Positions 9,129 to 17,643 of a stretch of DNA of 44,988 nucleotides are shown here, in pieces. The position numbers were made by a program, and so were the translations under genes. The stretch is taken from positions 1 to 44,988 of the forward strand of contig JADFDN010000008.1 in assembly GCA_018262815.1 (NCBI GenBank), given 5' to 3'. Every line of letters begins with the position of its first letter. Positions within the stretch are counted from its first letter, which is position 1. The stretch is from Thiobacillus sp. GTDB lineage: Bacteria > Pseudomonadota > Gammaproteobacteria > Burkholderiales > Thiobacillaceae. Under the pieces are notes generated by a model. That model worked only from the letters and a program-made list of their open reading frames with translations. It searched no databases and was not told the DNA's origin.

Positions 9129-9950
9129 ATGAAGACTGCGCGCCCGCAATTGGGCAGCCGCACCGACATCGACGCGCAGGTGGCGGCGCTGCGGCTATCC
9201 GGGCGCCATATCCAGCCGGTGCTGTGGCAGGGCCAGCCCGCCTGGCTCAAGCTCAGCGTGCCGCAACCCCCTGCGTGGCGCTATCAGCTGCTGGCCGCCA
9301 TGGCCAGGCTGCTGCAGCATCCCGCCCTGCAGCCGGTGCGGCCGCAGGGCGGGGTGTCCGGCATTCGCAACGAGGCTCGCCGCCTTGCCGAACTGGCTGC
9401 GGCAGGGCTGCATGTTCCGCAGGTGCTGGAGCATGACGATCACTGGCTGCTGATTTCCGATCTCGGCCACGTCACGCTCGAATCCCTGATCCGCCATGCC
9501 GCGCCGGCCGAGCAGTTCGAACACTGGCAGCGTGGCGCCGCCGCCATCCTGCAGGTTCACCGGTCGGGGCAGTATTTGAGCCAGGCCTTCGCGCGCAACC
9601 TGGTGTGGTCGCCCGAACACGGTCTCGGCGCGATCGATTTCGAGGATGATCCGATCAGCGCCATGACGCGGGCGCAGGCGCAGATCCGCGACTGGCTGCC
9701 GTATTTCTTTTCCACGGCGATTTTCTTCGGCGACCGTCTGCCGGTTCTGTGCGCGGCGATCCATGCCGTGCTGGCGCAGGAGGATGCGGCGGTCCGCGAC
9801 GGCGTGTACACCGCATTGCGCCGCACCGCCTGGCTGCGCAGCCTGCGCTGGCTGCCGCAGCGGATGCAGCGGCGCGATGTCCTGAAAACCCAGTGCTTCG
9901 GCGAACTGGCGCGCCTGTGCAGCACGCCGGCCGTGGGTCCCCGACCATGA
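9129..9950 (+). CDS. Kinase-fold protein at the dsr operon tail (WaaP/Bud32-like)
   Basis: This 273-residue protein shows a degenerate small-kinase pattern. A candidate beta-3 lysine lies in AWLKLS near residue 42, an alpha-C glutamate in NEARRLAEL near 82, and a hinge in HWLLISDLG. A catalytic-loop-like stretch (HRSGQYLSQAFARNL, near 144-158) is followed by IDFEDDP, which would be the metal-binding DFG equivalent. The aspartate of a normal HxD loop is not evident. Such folds occur in lipopolysaccharide kinases (WaaP/KdkA) and Bud32-type kinases, and I cannot choose between them. It begins eight bases after cysG and overlaps the next gene by four bases, so it is probably cotranscribed with dsr. 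The substrate is unknown. Confidence 0.6.
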   Translation: MKTARPQLGSRTDIDAQVAALRLSGRHIQPVLWQGQPAWLKLSVPQPPAWRYQLLAAMARLLQHPALQPVRPQGGVSGIRNEARRLAELAAAGLHVPQVLEHDDHWLLISDLGHVTLESLIRHAAPAEQFEHWQRGAAAILQVHRSGQYLSQAFARNLVWSPEHGLGAIDFEDDPISAMTRAQAQIRDWLPYFFSTAIFFGDRLPVLCAAIHAVLAQEDAAVRDGVYTALRRTAWLRSLRWLPQRMQRRDVLKTQCFGELARLCSTPAVGPRP

Positions 9951-10183
9951 GACGGCTGCCCGCGCGTTTCGAGTTCCCGCTGTTCGCCCTGCTGCTGTCG
10001 GGCCTGATGTCCCTGCTGGTGTCGGGGGTGGCGACCTGGAACGCGATCGGCTTGATCGAGCATTTCGGCGCCAAATGGCTTGCGGCCTGGCTGGGCTCGT
10101 GGGCGGTCGCGTTTCCCTCGGTGATGGTGGTGGCGCCGCTGGTGCGCAGAATCGTCGAGCGCTGCGTAGAACCCAAAAACTGA
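9947..10183 (+). CDS. DUF2798 small membrane protein
   Basis: The product is 78 residues with two hydrophobic segments (about 10-32 and 44-66) and the DUF2798 pattern: a short basic start, FALLLSGLMSLLVSG, a G-L-I loop, then WLGSWAVAFPSVMVVAPLVRR. The ATG overlaps the stop of the kinase-fold gene as ATGA, so the pair is coupled. The function of DUF2798 proteins is not known to me. Placement at the end of the dsr-cysG run makes it a candidate inner-membrane accessory of that operon, but it may simply be a passenger. Confidence 0.75.
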   Translation: MRRLPARFEFPLFALLLSGLMSLLVSGVATWNAIGLIEHFGAKWLAAWLGSWAVAFPSVMVVAPLVRRIVERCVEPKN

Positions 10184-10187
10184 ACGT

Positions 10188-11888
10188 TCAGCGCTGCGTT
10201 GCAGCGTCGGCGTGTTCGCTGACATGGCGCACCATGCTGTTGGCCAACTCGCGCTCTCCCACCCGCACCTCGACCCCCTGTTCGCGACGCAGCAGCTCGG
10301 CCTCGTCCTCGCTATGGCTGCGTACGATGACATGGATGCGCGGATTGAGGGTGCGCGCGATCTCGATCATCTTGCGCGCCTTGAATACGTCGGGTGTGGC
10401 AATCACCAGCATCTGCGCGCGCGCGACATGCGCCTGGATCAGCACCGCCGGTTCGAATGCATCGCCGGCCACCGCATGGATGCCGCGCCTGCGCAGTTTC
10501 TCGACTGCCTCGCGCTGCTGCTCCGCGACCACATAGGGGATGCCGCGGGCATCGAGCGCCTCGGCGATGCGCTGCCCGACGCGGCCGAACCCCACCAGCA
10601 CCACATGGCTGCTCAGGGTATGCGAAGCGACGCCGGCCGGCAGTTCGGCAAGCGGGTCGTCGCGCTGTTCCAGCTCGCGGGCACGGCGCGAGCGCGAAAG
10701 GATCCAGGCCTGCGCCGGTTCCGTCATCTGGAACACCAGAGGATTGAGCGCGATCGAAATCAGCGCGCCCGCGAGGATCAGGCTCTGCCCTTCGACCGGC
10801 AGCACGCCGAGGCTCACGCCCAACCCGGCCAGGATGAACGAGAATTCGCCGATCTGCGCGAGGCTGGCCGACACCGTCAGCGCGGTATTGAGCGGGTAGC
10901 GGAACGCCAGCACCAGCAGGAACGCCGCCAGCGATTTGCCGAACACGATGATGGCGACCACCGCCAGCACCTGCAGCGGCTGCTCCATCAGCACGCGCGG
11001 GTCGAACAGCATGCCCACCGCGACGAAGAACAGCACCGCGAAGGCGTCGCGCAACGGCAGCGACTCCTCGGCGGCGCGGTAGCTCAGGGCCGATTCGCGC
11101 AGCACCATGCCGGCGAAGAACGCGCCCAGCGCAAACGACACGCCGAACAGCGCCGCCGAACCGTAGGCGATGCCGAGTGCCGCCGCCACCACGCACAGCG
11201 TGAACAGCTCGCGCGAGCCGGTGCGCGCCACCTGCCACAGCAGCCAGGGGAAGAAACGCCGGCCCACGATCAGCATCAGGCCGATGAAGATCGCCACCTG
11301 GCCGATGGTCAGCGCCAGGGCGAGCAGCAGATTGCCATCGTGCCCGGTGGCCGTGCTGCCGCCGAACATCGCGGCCAGCGGCGGCAGCAGCACCAATACC
11401 AGCACCATCACCAGGTCTTCCACCACCAGCCAGCCCACCGCGATGCGGCCATTCGGCGTGGCCAGCACGCCGCGGCTTTCCAGCGCCTTCAGCAACACCA
11501 CCGTGCTCGCCACCGACAATGACAATCCGAACACGATGCCGGCCATCAGGTTCCAGCCCCACCCGTAGGCCAGGCCCATTCCCATTGCCGTCGCCACCGC
11601 GATCTGCACCACGGCGCCGGGCAGGGCGATCTTCTTCACCGACAGCAGATCGTCGAGCGAGAAATGCAGTCCCACGCCGAACATCAGCAGCATCACGCCG
11701 ATTTCTGCCAGCTGCCCGGCCAGCGCCGTATCGGCAACGAAGCCCGGGGTGAAGGGCCCGATCACGATGCCGGCGAGCAGATAGCCCACCAGCGCAGGCA
11801 ACCTGATCCGCACGGCGATGAAACCGAAAATCAGGGCCAGTCCGAGCGCGGCGGCAATCGTGGTGATGAGGTCGATACTGTGCGGCAT
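10188..11888 (-). CDS. ybaL: YbaL/KefB-type monovalent cation:proton antiporter (CPA2)
   Basis: This 566-residue protein is a CPA2-family Na+/K+:H+ antiporter. About 12 membrane segments (residues 1-380) include the GLHFSLDDL and VEDLVMVLVL stretches typical of KefB/KefC/YbaL. A TrkA-N-type nucleotide domain follows from about 415 (VVLVGFGRVGQRIAEALDARG) and would gate transport through NAD(H) or a related ligand. Length and sequence pattern are nearest to YbaL (RosB). The gene is convergent with the dsr operon tail, with only four bases between the stops and no obvious bidirectional terminator. The ATG has no clear Shine-Dalgarno sequence. Confidence 0.88.
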   Translation of the reverse strand: MPHSIDLITTIAAALGLALIFGFIAVRIRLPALVGYLLAGIVIGPFTPGFVADTALAGQLAEIGVMLLMFGVGLHFSLDDLLSVKKIALPGAVVQIAVATAMGMGLAYGWGWNLMAGIVFGLSLSVASTVVLLKALESRGVLATPNGRIAVGWLVVEDLVMVLVLVLLPPLAAMFGGSTATGHDGNLLLALALTIGQVAIFIGLMLIVGRRFFPWLLWQVARTGSRELFTLCVVAAALGIAYGSAALFGVSFALGAFFAGMVLRESALSYRAAEESLPLRDAFAVLFFVAVGMLFDPRVLMEQPLQVLAVVAIIVFGKSLAAFLLVLAFRYPLNTALTVSASLAQIGEFSFILAGLGVSLGVLPVEGQSLILAGALISIALNPLVFQMTEPAQAWILSRSRRARELEQRDDPLAELPAGVASHTLSSHVVLVGFGRVGQRIAEALDARGIPYVVAEQQREAVEKLRRRGIHAVAGDAFEPAVLIQAHVARAQMLVIATPDVFKARKMIEIARTLNPRIHVIVRSHSEDEAELLRREQGVEVRVGERELANSMVRHVSEHADAATQR

Positions 11889-12027
11889 GGGGGGCGGCCG
11901 GCAAGCGGGCCGGCTAAGCTCCGGTGAAAAAATGACGAGTCGAGTTTACAGGATGCGTCCGCGTCGCTTGTAGCGCTGCCGGGATGCGGCCTGTGTCGGG
12001 ATGACTGGCTCATTTTCAACCCGGGTC

Positions 12028-12051
12028 TAGAATAAAGGACAGACTTGTCCT
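12028..12051 (+). promoter_or_regulatory. Candidate -10 and adjacent dyad upstream of nifJ
   Basis: TAGAAT at 12028-12033 is a plausible -10 element for nifJ. Immediately downstream is the dyad AGGACA-GACT-TGTCCT (12036-12051), placed where transcription would begin, as expected of a repressor operator. No convincing -35 is seen at 17 bases. The regulator is unknown. Confidence 0.3.
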
Positions 12052-12064
12052 GTAAGTGCCTGCC

Positions 12065-15000
12065 ATGACCGCCATGCTGACGCTAGACGGCAACGAAGCC
12101 GTTGCCCGCATTGCCTACCTCACCAACGAGGTGATCGCGATCTATCCCATCACGCCGGCGTCCGCCATGGGCGAATGGGCCGACGAATGGGCGTCGCAGG
12201 GCAGGACCAACCTGTGGGGCGCGGTGCCGAAAATCATCGAGATGCAGTCGGAAGGCGGTGCCGCCGGCGCGCTGCATGGGGCGCTCACCTCCGGCGCGCT
12301 GGCCACCAGCTTCACCGCCAGCCAGGGCCTGCTGTTGATGATCCCCAACCTGTACAAGATCGCCGGCGAGCTTACGCCCTTCGTGCTGCACGTGGCGGCG
12401 CGCACGCTGGCCACGCACGCGCTGTCGATCTTCGGCGACCAGTCCGACGTCATGGCCTGCCGCGCCACCGGCTGTGCGCTGCTTGTCGCCAACTCGCCGC
12501 AGGAAGCGCAGGACTTCGCGCTGATCGCGCAGGCGGCGACGCTGGCCGGGCGCATACCGGTGATCCATTTTTTCGACGGCTTCCGCACCTCGCACGAAGT
12601 GGCGAAGATCGCCGCGGTCGAGGCCGACACCGTGCGCGCGATGCTCGATGCGGATCTGATCGCCGCGCACCGGGCACGCGCGCTGTCACCGGAACATCCA
12701 GTGCTGCGCGGCACTTCACAGAATCCGGACGTGTTCTTCCAGTCGCGCGAGCGTGCCAATCCCTTCCATGACGCCTTTCCGCAGATCGTGCAGGATGCGA
12801 TGGACCGCTTCGGCGAACTCGCCGGGCGGCATTACCGGCTGTTCGACTACGTCGGCGCGGCGGACGCCGAGCGGGTCGTCGTACTGATGGGATCCGGCGC
12901 CGAGACCGTGCACGAGACGGTCGAGCACCTGGTCGCTCGCGGCGAGAAAGTCGGCGTGCTGAAGGTGCGGCTGTACCGGCCTTTTGCGCCGGGCGCACTG
13001 CTCGATGCGTTGCCGCCGACGGCACGCGCCATCGCCGTGCTCGACCGCTGCAAGGAGCCGGGCGCCGACGGCGAGCCGCTGTATAAGGACGTGGTGACCG
13101 CGCTTGCGCAGGCTGCGGCAGAGGGCCGCGCCATGCCGCGCGTGATCGGCGGCCGCTACGGCCTGGCCAGCAAGGAGTTCACCCCCGGCATGGTCAAGGC
13201 CGTGTTCGACGAGCTGGCCGCCACTGCACTGAAGAGGCAGTTCACCGTCGGCATCCACGACGACCTCACCCATCTGTCGTTGCCGTGGGATGCGGATTTC
13301 CGCACCGATGCGTCGCGGCAGCTGCAGCACGCGGTGTTCTGGGGCCTGGGCGCCGACGGCACGGTGTCGGCCAACAAGAACTCGATCAAGATCCTCGGCG
13401 AAGCCACCGATCTCATGGCGCAGGGCTACTTCGTCTACGACTCGAAGAAGTCCGGCGCGGTGACCGTGTCGCACCTGCGCTTCGGCCCGGCAACGATCCG
13501 TTCTACCTATCTGGTCGAGCACGGCATGGCCGGCTTCGTCGCCTGCCACCAGCCGGTGTTCGTCGAGCGCTACGACCTGCTGGCGCACGCGGCGCCGGAC
13601 GGCGTATTTCTGCTCAACACACCGGCCCCGCCCGACACGGTGTGGGACACGCTGCCGCAAACACTGCGCGCGCAGATTCAGGAAAAGCGCCTGCAGCTGT
13701 GGACGATCGACGCCTACGCCGTCGCCGCCGAAGCCGGCATGGGGCGGCGCATCAACACCATCATGCAGACCTGCTTCTTCGCGATTTCCGGCATCCTGCC
13801 GAAGGACCAGGCGATCGCCGCGATCAAGCAGGCGGTCGACAAGACCTACGGCAAGAAGAGCAAGCGCCTGGTCGAGCTGAACTACAAGGCGATCGACATG
13901 ACGCTGGCGGAACTGCATCAGGTCGATGTGGCCCGTCATGCCGGCGCATACCCAGAAGGGCACGAGGGCCGGCATCCAGCCGAGATTGAACTGGATTCCG
14001 GCGTACGCCGGAATGACGATGCCGTTCCCGATTTCGTGCGCGACCTCACGCTGCCGATCTACCATGGTCATGGCGACGCCCTGCCCGTGTCGCGTTTTCC
14101 TGCCGACGGCACCTGGCCGCTCGGTACCGCGCGCTACGAGAAACGCAACATCGCGCTGGAAATCCCGGTGTGGGAGCCGGACCTCTGCACCCAGTGCGGC
14201 AAGTGCGTGTTCGTCTGCCCGCATACGGCGATCCGCTCGCGGCTCTTTTCCGCCGAAGCGGCAAGCGAGGCGCCGCCGACCTTCAAGCACGTGCCGGCGA
14301 AGAGCAAGGACGTTCCCGCCGGCACCCACATCAGCTACCAGGTGGCGCCGGAAGACTGCACCGGTTGCGGCGACTGCGTCGAGGCCTGCCCGATCCACGA
14401 CAAGTCCAACGTGTCGCGCCGCGCGGTGAACATGGCGCCGGTCGGCCCGCTGCGCGATCCCGAGCGCGACAACTTCGCCTTCTTCCTGAATCTGCCCGAA
14501 TTCGACCGCAGCACGATCAAGCACGGCACGATTCCCGGATCGATGCTGCTCGATCCGCTGTTCGAGTTTTCCGGCGCCTGCGCCGGCTGCGGCGAGACAC
14601 CCTACATCCGGCTCGCCACGCAGCTGTTCGGCGACCGCATGCTGATCGCCAACGCCACCGGCTGCTCGTCGATCTACGGCGGCAACCTGCCGTCCACGCC
14701 CTACACGGTGAACGGCGCCGGGCGCGGCCCGGCGTGGAGCAATTCGCTGTTCGAGGACAACGCCGAATTCGGCCTCGGCATGCGGCTCGCGGCCGATCAA
14801 CTGATGGCGTACGCGCAGCAGCTGGTGAAAGAGATCGCGACTGAAATCGGCGGCGACTTCGCCGGTGCGCTGATCGACGCCGACCAGCGCGAGGAGGCCG
14901 GCATCGTCGAACAGCGCGGGCGCGTGGCCCGGCTGCTCGACAAATTGTCCGCATCGCCGCACCCGCGCGCGAAGGAACTCGCCAGCGTCGCCGAATGGCT

Positions 15001-15676
15001 GATCCGACGTTCGGTGTGGATCATCGGCGGTGACGGCTGGGCCTACGACATCGGCTACGGCGGCCTCGACCACGTGCTCGCGCTGCCTTACGACGTCAAC
15101 ATCCTGGTACTCGACACCGAGGTGTATTCCAACACCGGCGGCCAGACCTCGAAGGCCACGCCGGTCGGCGCGGTCGCCAAGTTCTCCGCCGGCGGCAAGG
15201 CCACGGCGAAGAAGGATCTCGCCAGGCTGGCTGCCGACTACGGCCATGTCTATGTGGCGACGGTGGCCTACGGCGCCAAGGACACCCAGACCCTGCGCGT
15301 GTTCCACGAGGCCGAGGCCTACCGCGGGCCCTCGCTGATCGTCGCCTACAGTCCGTGCATCGCCCACGGCTACGACATGCTCTACAACCAGCGCCAGCAG
15401 GAGCTCGCGGTGAAGAGCGGACACTGGCCGCTGTTCCGCTTCGACCCGCGGCTGGCCGAGGCGGGCGGCAATCCCTTCAAGCTCGATTCCGCCGCCCCCA
15501 GCCAGCCGATCCAGGCCTTCATGGAATCCGAGACCCGCTTCGCCATGCTCGCGCGCAGCCATCCCGACGCCGCGCAGCGTTTCCTGGCGCAGGCGCAGGA
15601 GGAAGCCGAACGGCGCTTCAAGGCCTATCAGGACATGGCACAGGGCCATGCCGACGAATCCAAACCGGGAGCCTGA
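12065..15676 (+). CDS. nifJ: Pyruvate:ferredoxin (flavodoxin) oxidoreductase, single-chain
   Basis: NifJ interconverts pyruvate plus CoA with acetyl-CoA plus CO2, using ferredoxin or flavodoxin, TPP and three [4Fe-4S] clusters. The 1203-residue chain has all domains: the N-terminal pyrimidine-binding domain (DGNEAVARIAYLTNEVIAIY), the CoA domain, the gamma domain, a two-cluster ferredoxin domain (CTQCGKCVFVC near 708, CTGCGDCVEAC near 765) and the C-terminal TPP domain (CAGCGETPYIR; GGDGWAYDIGYGG near 988). I choose the ATG at 12065; a GTG at 12056 is in frame. The linker before PDFVRDL (residues about 624-652) is encoded by a palindromic repeat described separately and is longer than I expect for the family. 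The enzyme is oxygen-sensitive, so it suggests anoxic or micro-oxic metabolism. A dihydroorotate-dehydrogenase-like gene follows by one base. Confidence 0.95.
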   Translation: MTAMLTLDGNEAVARIAYLTNEVIAIYPITPASAMGEWADEWASQGRTNLWGAVPKIIEMQSEGGAAGALHGALTSGALATSFTASQGLLLMIPNLYKIAGELTPFVLHVAARTLATHALSIFGDQSDVMACRATGCALLVANSPQEAQDFALIAQAATLAGRIPVIHFFDGFRTSHEVAKIAAVEADTVRAMLDADLIAAHRARALSPEHPVLRGTSQNPDVFFQSRERANPFHDAFPQIVQDAMDRFGELAGRHYRLFDYVGAADAERVVVLMGSGAETVHETVEHLVARGEKVGVLKVRLYRPFAPGALLDALPPTARAIAVLDRCKEPGADGEPLYKDVVTALAQAAAEGRAMPRVIGGRYGLASKEFTPGMVKAVFDELAATALKRQFTVGIHDDLTHLSLPWDADFRTDASRQLQHAVFWGLGADGTVSANKNSIKILGEATDLMAQGYFVYDSKKSGAVTVSHLRFGPATIRSTYLVEHGMAGFVACHQPVFVERYDLLAHAAPDGVFLLNTPAPPDTVWDTLPQTLRAQIQEKRLQLWTIDAYAVAAEAGMGRRINTIMQTCFFAISGILPKDQAIAAIKQAVDKTYGKKSKRLVELNYKAIDMTLAELHQVDVARHAGAYPEGHEGRHPAEIELDSGVRRNDDAVPDFVRDLTLPIYHGHGDALPVSRFPADGTWPLGTARYEKRNIALEIPVWEPDLCTQCGKCVFVCPHTAIRSRLFSAEAASEAPPTFKHVPAKSKDVPAGTHISYQVAPEDCTGCGDCVEACPIHDKSNVSRRAVNMAPVGPLRDPERDNFAFFLNLPEFDRSTIKHGTIPGSMLLDPLFEFSGACAGCGETPYIRLATQLFGDRMLIANATGCSSIYGGNLPSTPYTVNGAGRGPAWSNSLFEDNAEFGLGMRLAADQLMAYAQQLVKEIATEIGGDFAGALIDADQREEAGIVEQRGRVARLLDKLSASPHPRAKELASVAEWLIRRSVWIIGGDGWAYDIGYGGLDHVLALPYDVNILVLDTEVYSNTGGQTSKATPVGAVAKFSAGGKATAKKDLARLAADYGHVYVATVAYGAKDTQTLRVFHEAEAYRGPSLIVAYSPCIAHGYDMLYNQRQQELAVKSGHWPLFRFDPRLAEAGGNPFKLDSAAPSQPIQAFMESETRFAMLARSHPDAAQRFLAQAQEEAERRFKAYQDMAQGHADESKPGA
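13934..14018 (+). repeat. Palindromic repeat element inserted in frame in nifJ
   Basis: The 85-base segment begins CGTCATGCCGGCG and ends CGCCGGAATGACG, inverted repeats matching at 12 of 13 positions. A second nested pair, GCCGGCATCCAG (13969-13980) and CTGGATTCCGGC (13991-14002), matches at 11 of 12. The right arm contains the perfect 18-base palindrome TTCCGGCGTACGCCGGAA (13997-14014). This is the general form of the intergenic 'GGATTCC-CGGAATGACG' repeats common in beta- and gammaproteobacteria, related in layout to Neisseria dRS3. Here it is translated as part of NifJ (the LDSGVRRND stretch is characteristic). Confidence 0.75.
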
Positions 15677-15677
15677 C

Positions 15678-16691
15678 ATGATCGACCTCTCTACCGACTA
15701 CCTCGGCCTCAAGCTGAAGAACCCTCTGGTGCCCTCGGCCTCGCCGCTGTCGCGCGACCTCGACGCTGCGCTGCGGCTGGAGGATGCCGGCGCGGGCGCG
15801 CTGGTGATGTATTCGCTGTTCGAGGAGGAACTGCAGGCGGAGGACGCGATGCTCGACCGCTTCCTGCTGCACGCCGATCTCGGCCATGCCGAGGCCGACA
15901 GCTTCCTGCCCGGCCATGGCAAATTCCAGGGCGGGTTGGAGCGCTACCTCGAACACCTGCAGCGTCTGAAATCGCGGCTGGAGATCCCGGTGGTGGCGAG
16001 CCTCAACGGCGTCTCCCTGTCGGGCTGGGTGGAACTCGGGCGCGCATTGCAGCAGGCCGGCGCCGATGCGCTGGAGCTCAACGTCTATCACGTCGCAGCC
16101 GAAATGCTGGAGTCGGGCGCGGCCGTGGAGGCGCGCTATCTCAGCCTGCTGCACGAGCTGCGCAGCGTGGTGAGTCTTCCCGTCGTCATGAAGCTGCCGC
16201 CGTTCTTTTCCTCGCTGCCGCATTTCGTCAGGCAGCTCGAATTCGCCGGCGCGCAGGGCGTCGCCCTGTTCAACCGCTTCTACCAGCCGGACATCGACCT
16301 CGACACGCTGTGCGTGGTCGACCGGCTGCATCTGTCGCAGCCCGAAGAAGCGCTGCTGCGGATCCGCTGGCTGTCCATCCTGCATGGCCGCACCCGGCTG
16401 ACGCTGGCCGCCACCGGCGGCGTCCACGGCCACGAGGAAGCGCTCAAGCTGTTGCTGGTGGGGGCCGACGTCGTGCATCTGGCGTCGTCCCTGCTGCAGC
16501 ACGGACCGGCCCGGCTCACGCAGATCCTGCGCGACATGGAAGGCTGGATGGACGAGCGCGAATACGTGTCGGTCGCCCAGCTGAAGGGCAGCATGAGCCA
16601 GAAGAACCTGTCCGATCCGACCGCCATGGCGCGCGCCAGCTACCTGCGCGTGCTCGACAGTTTCTCGCCGCGGCCGGGCGTGTGGTCGTAA
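15678..16691 (+). CDS. Dihydroorotate dehydrogenase-like flavoprotein paired with nifJ
   Basis: This 337-residue protein has the class 1 dihydroorotate dehydrogenase TIM-barrel pattern: DLSTDYLGLKLKNPLVPSAS at the start, VVASLNGVS, ALELNVY near residue 137, VVMKLPPFFS with the FMN-contacting lysine, and ATGGVHGHEEALKLLLVGAD near the end. The N-terminal frame is open upstream, but GGGAGC precedes the ATG at 15678, one base after nifJ. Genes of this type recur beside nifJ and carry names such as 'dihydroorotate dehydrogenase-like protein'. They are not expected to be the pyrimidine-pathway PyrD. A role with NifJ in electron transfer is inference from the pairing. Confidence 0.85.
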   Translation: MIDLSTDYLGLKLKNPLVPSASPLSRDLDAALRLEDAGAGALVMYSLFEEELQAEDAMLDRFLLHADLGHAEADSFLPGHGKFQGGLERYLEHLQRLKSRLEIPVVASLNGVSLSGWVELGRALQQAGADALELNVYHVAAEMLESGAAVEARYLSLLHELRSVVSLPVVMKLPPFFSSLPHFVRQLEFAGAQGVALFNRFYQPDIDLDTLCVVDRLHLSQPEEALLRIRWLSILHGRTRLTLAATGGVHGHEEALKLLLVGADVVHLASSLLQHGPARLTQILRDMEGWMDEREYVSVAQLKGSMSQKNLSDPTAMARASYLRVLDSFSPRPGVWS

Positions 16692-16700
16692 GCGGGCGCG

Positions 16701-17042
16701 CTAGGCCTTCTTCACGAATTCCGACTTCAACCCCATCGCGCCGATGCCGTCGATCCTGCAGTCGATGTCATGATCGCCCTCGGCCAGGCGGATGTTCTTC
16801 ACCTTCGTCCCCACCTTTACCACCAGCGACGAACCCTTCACCTTCAGGTCCTTGATCACCGTCACCGTGTCGCCGTCGTGCAGCTCGGTGCCGTTGGAAT
16901 CGCGCACCACGCGCGCCTGCTCGGCATTCTCTGCGGCGGCGGCTTGCGGCCATTCGTGCGCGCATTCCGGGCAGACGTAGCGATCGCCGTCTTCATAGGT
17001 GTATTCGGAGCCGCATTGCGGGCAGGGGGGCAGGGTGCTCAT
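16701..17042 (-). CDS. phnA: PhnA/YjdM zinc-ribbon protein
   Basis: The 113-residue product matches PhnA (YjdM). An N-terminal zinc ribbon ([21 protein letters not shown], cysteines 7, 10, 25, 28 approximately) is followed by the typical [19 protein letters not shown] and an SH3-like end with [12 protein letters not shown]. Despite the historic name it is not phosphonoacetate hydrolase, and its biological role is not firmly known. AAGGATAG precedes the ATG. The gene is convergent with the dihydroorotate-dehydrogenase-like gene and lies 47 bases after the GNAT gene on the same strand. Confidence 0.9.
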   Translation of the reverse strand: MSTLPPCPQCGSEYTYEDGDRYVCPECAHEWPQAAAAENAEQARVVRDSNGTELHDGDTVTVIKDLKVKGSSLVVKVGTKVKNIRLAEGDHDIDCRIDGIGAMGLKSEFVKKA

Positions 17043-17089
17043 CTTCTATCCTTTTCCGGTGGGTGCGCCTCGCTCCGGCCGCGCAGGCT

Positions 17090-17587
17090 TCAGGCCGCGT
17101 CGTCCGTAAGCGGAGGAGGGGGCACGATTCTAAAGCTGTAGCCATGCCGTTCAAAGCCGAGCGATTCGTAGAAGGCATGCGCCCGTTCGCGCGTGAGATT
17201 GGACGACAGCGCCACCTTGTAGCAGCCCTTCTCGCCGCACAGCCGCAGCGCATGCTGCATCATGGTTTTGCCTATCCCCTGTCCCTGGTATTGCGGGTCG
17301 ACCACCACATCCTCGATGACGCCGGAAGGCGCGCCCTGGTGCCCGAGGTTATCCATGATCAGCAGTGCGAATGCACCGACGACGCGCCCATCGCACAGCG
17401 CCACGATCATTCGGTAGTCGGGATAGTGCGCCATGCGCTCGAATACCCGTTCGGCTTCGGCCAGCGTCAGCACCTGGCCATCGTCCATGGCGGGCTGCGC
17501 GTGAAGGCGGAGAATGTCCGGCAGGTCTGACGCCGTGGCTACGCGCAAATGGATGGGGCGCACGTGTTCTTGGCTAAGGTTTGACAT
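17090..17587 (-). CDS. GNAT-family N-acetyltransferase
   Basis: The protein is a single-domain GNAT acetyltransferase of 165 residues from the ATG at 17587 (177 if the ATG at 17623 is used). The acetyl-CoA motif is clear in VIEDVVVDPQYQGQGIGKTM, followed by ALRLCGEKGCYKVALSSN and the terminal FYESLGFERHGYSFRI, which resembles GNA1-like and related small-molecule acetyltransferases. The substrate is not deducible. I choose the later start because the domain begins only after it and neither ATG has a good ribosome site. The longer start lies 14 bases from the truncated attC at 17637, so the cassette array may have replaced the natural upstream region of this gene. Confidence 0.85.
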   Translation of the reverse strand: MSNLSQEHVRPIHLRVATASDLPDILRLHAQPAMDDGQVLTLAEAERVFERMAHYPDYRMIVALCDGRVVGAFALLIMDNLGHQGAPSGVIEDVVVDPQYQGQGIGKTMMQHALRLCGEKGCYKVALSSNLTRERAHAFYESLGFERHGYSFRIVPPPPLTDDAA

Positions 17588-17636
17588 GGCGGGCGGCCAA
17601 GGGCGATCGCGCTTGGGCGTCATTCTCGATGAAAGG

Positions 17637-17643
17637 GTTAGGC
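17637..17643 (-). other. Truncated attC: R'' core box only (array end)
   Basis: On the minus strand GCCTAAC contains the stop codon of the DUF1697 gene and matches the inverse core box that opens an attC site. None of the following parts (GGTCAAG box, GC-rich central stem, closing GTTRRRY box) follows; the sequence passes directly into the GNAT upstream region. I read this as the broken end of the cassette array. Confidence 0.5.

Noticed and set aside
12716-15679. A 987-codon minus-strand frame opposite nifJ
   Set aside because: NifJ is certain on the plus strand. The opposite frame is composition-driven and has no motif; its PAYAGIQF stretch is only the reverse reading of the palindromic repeat.
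17090-17623. GNAT and PhnA genes as further integron cassettes
   Set aside because: They share the strand of the array, but there is no attC between or after them; only the truncated box at 17637 precedes them.
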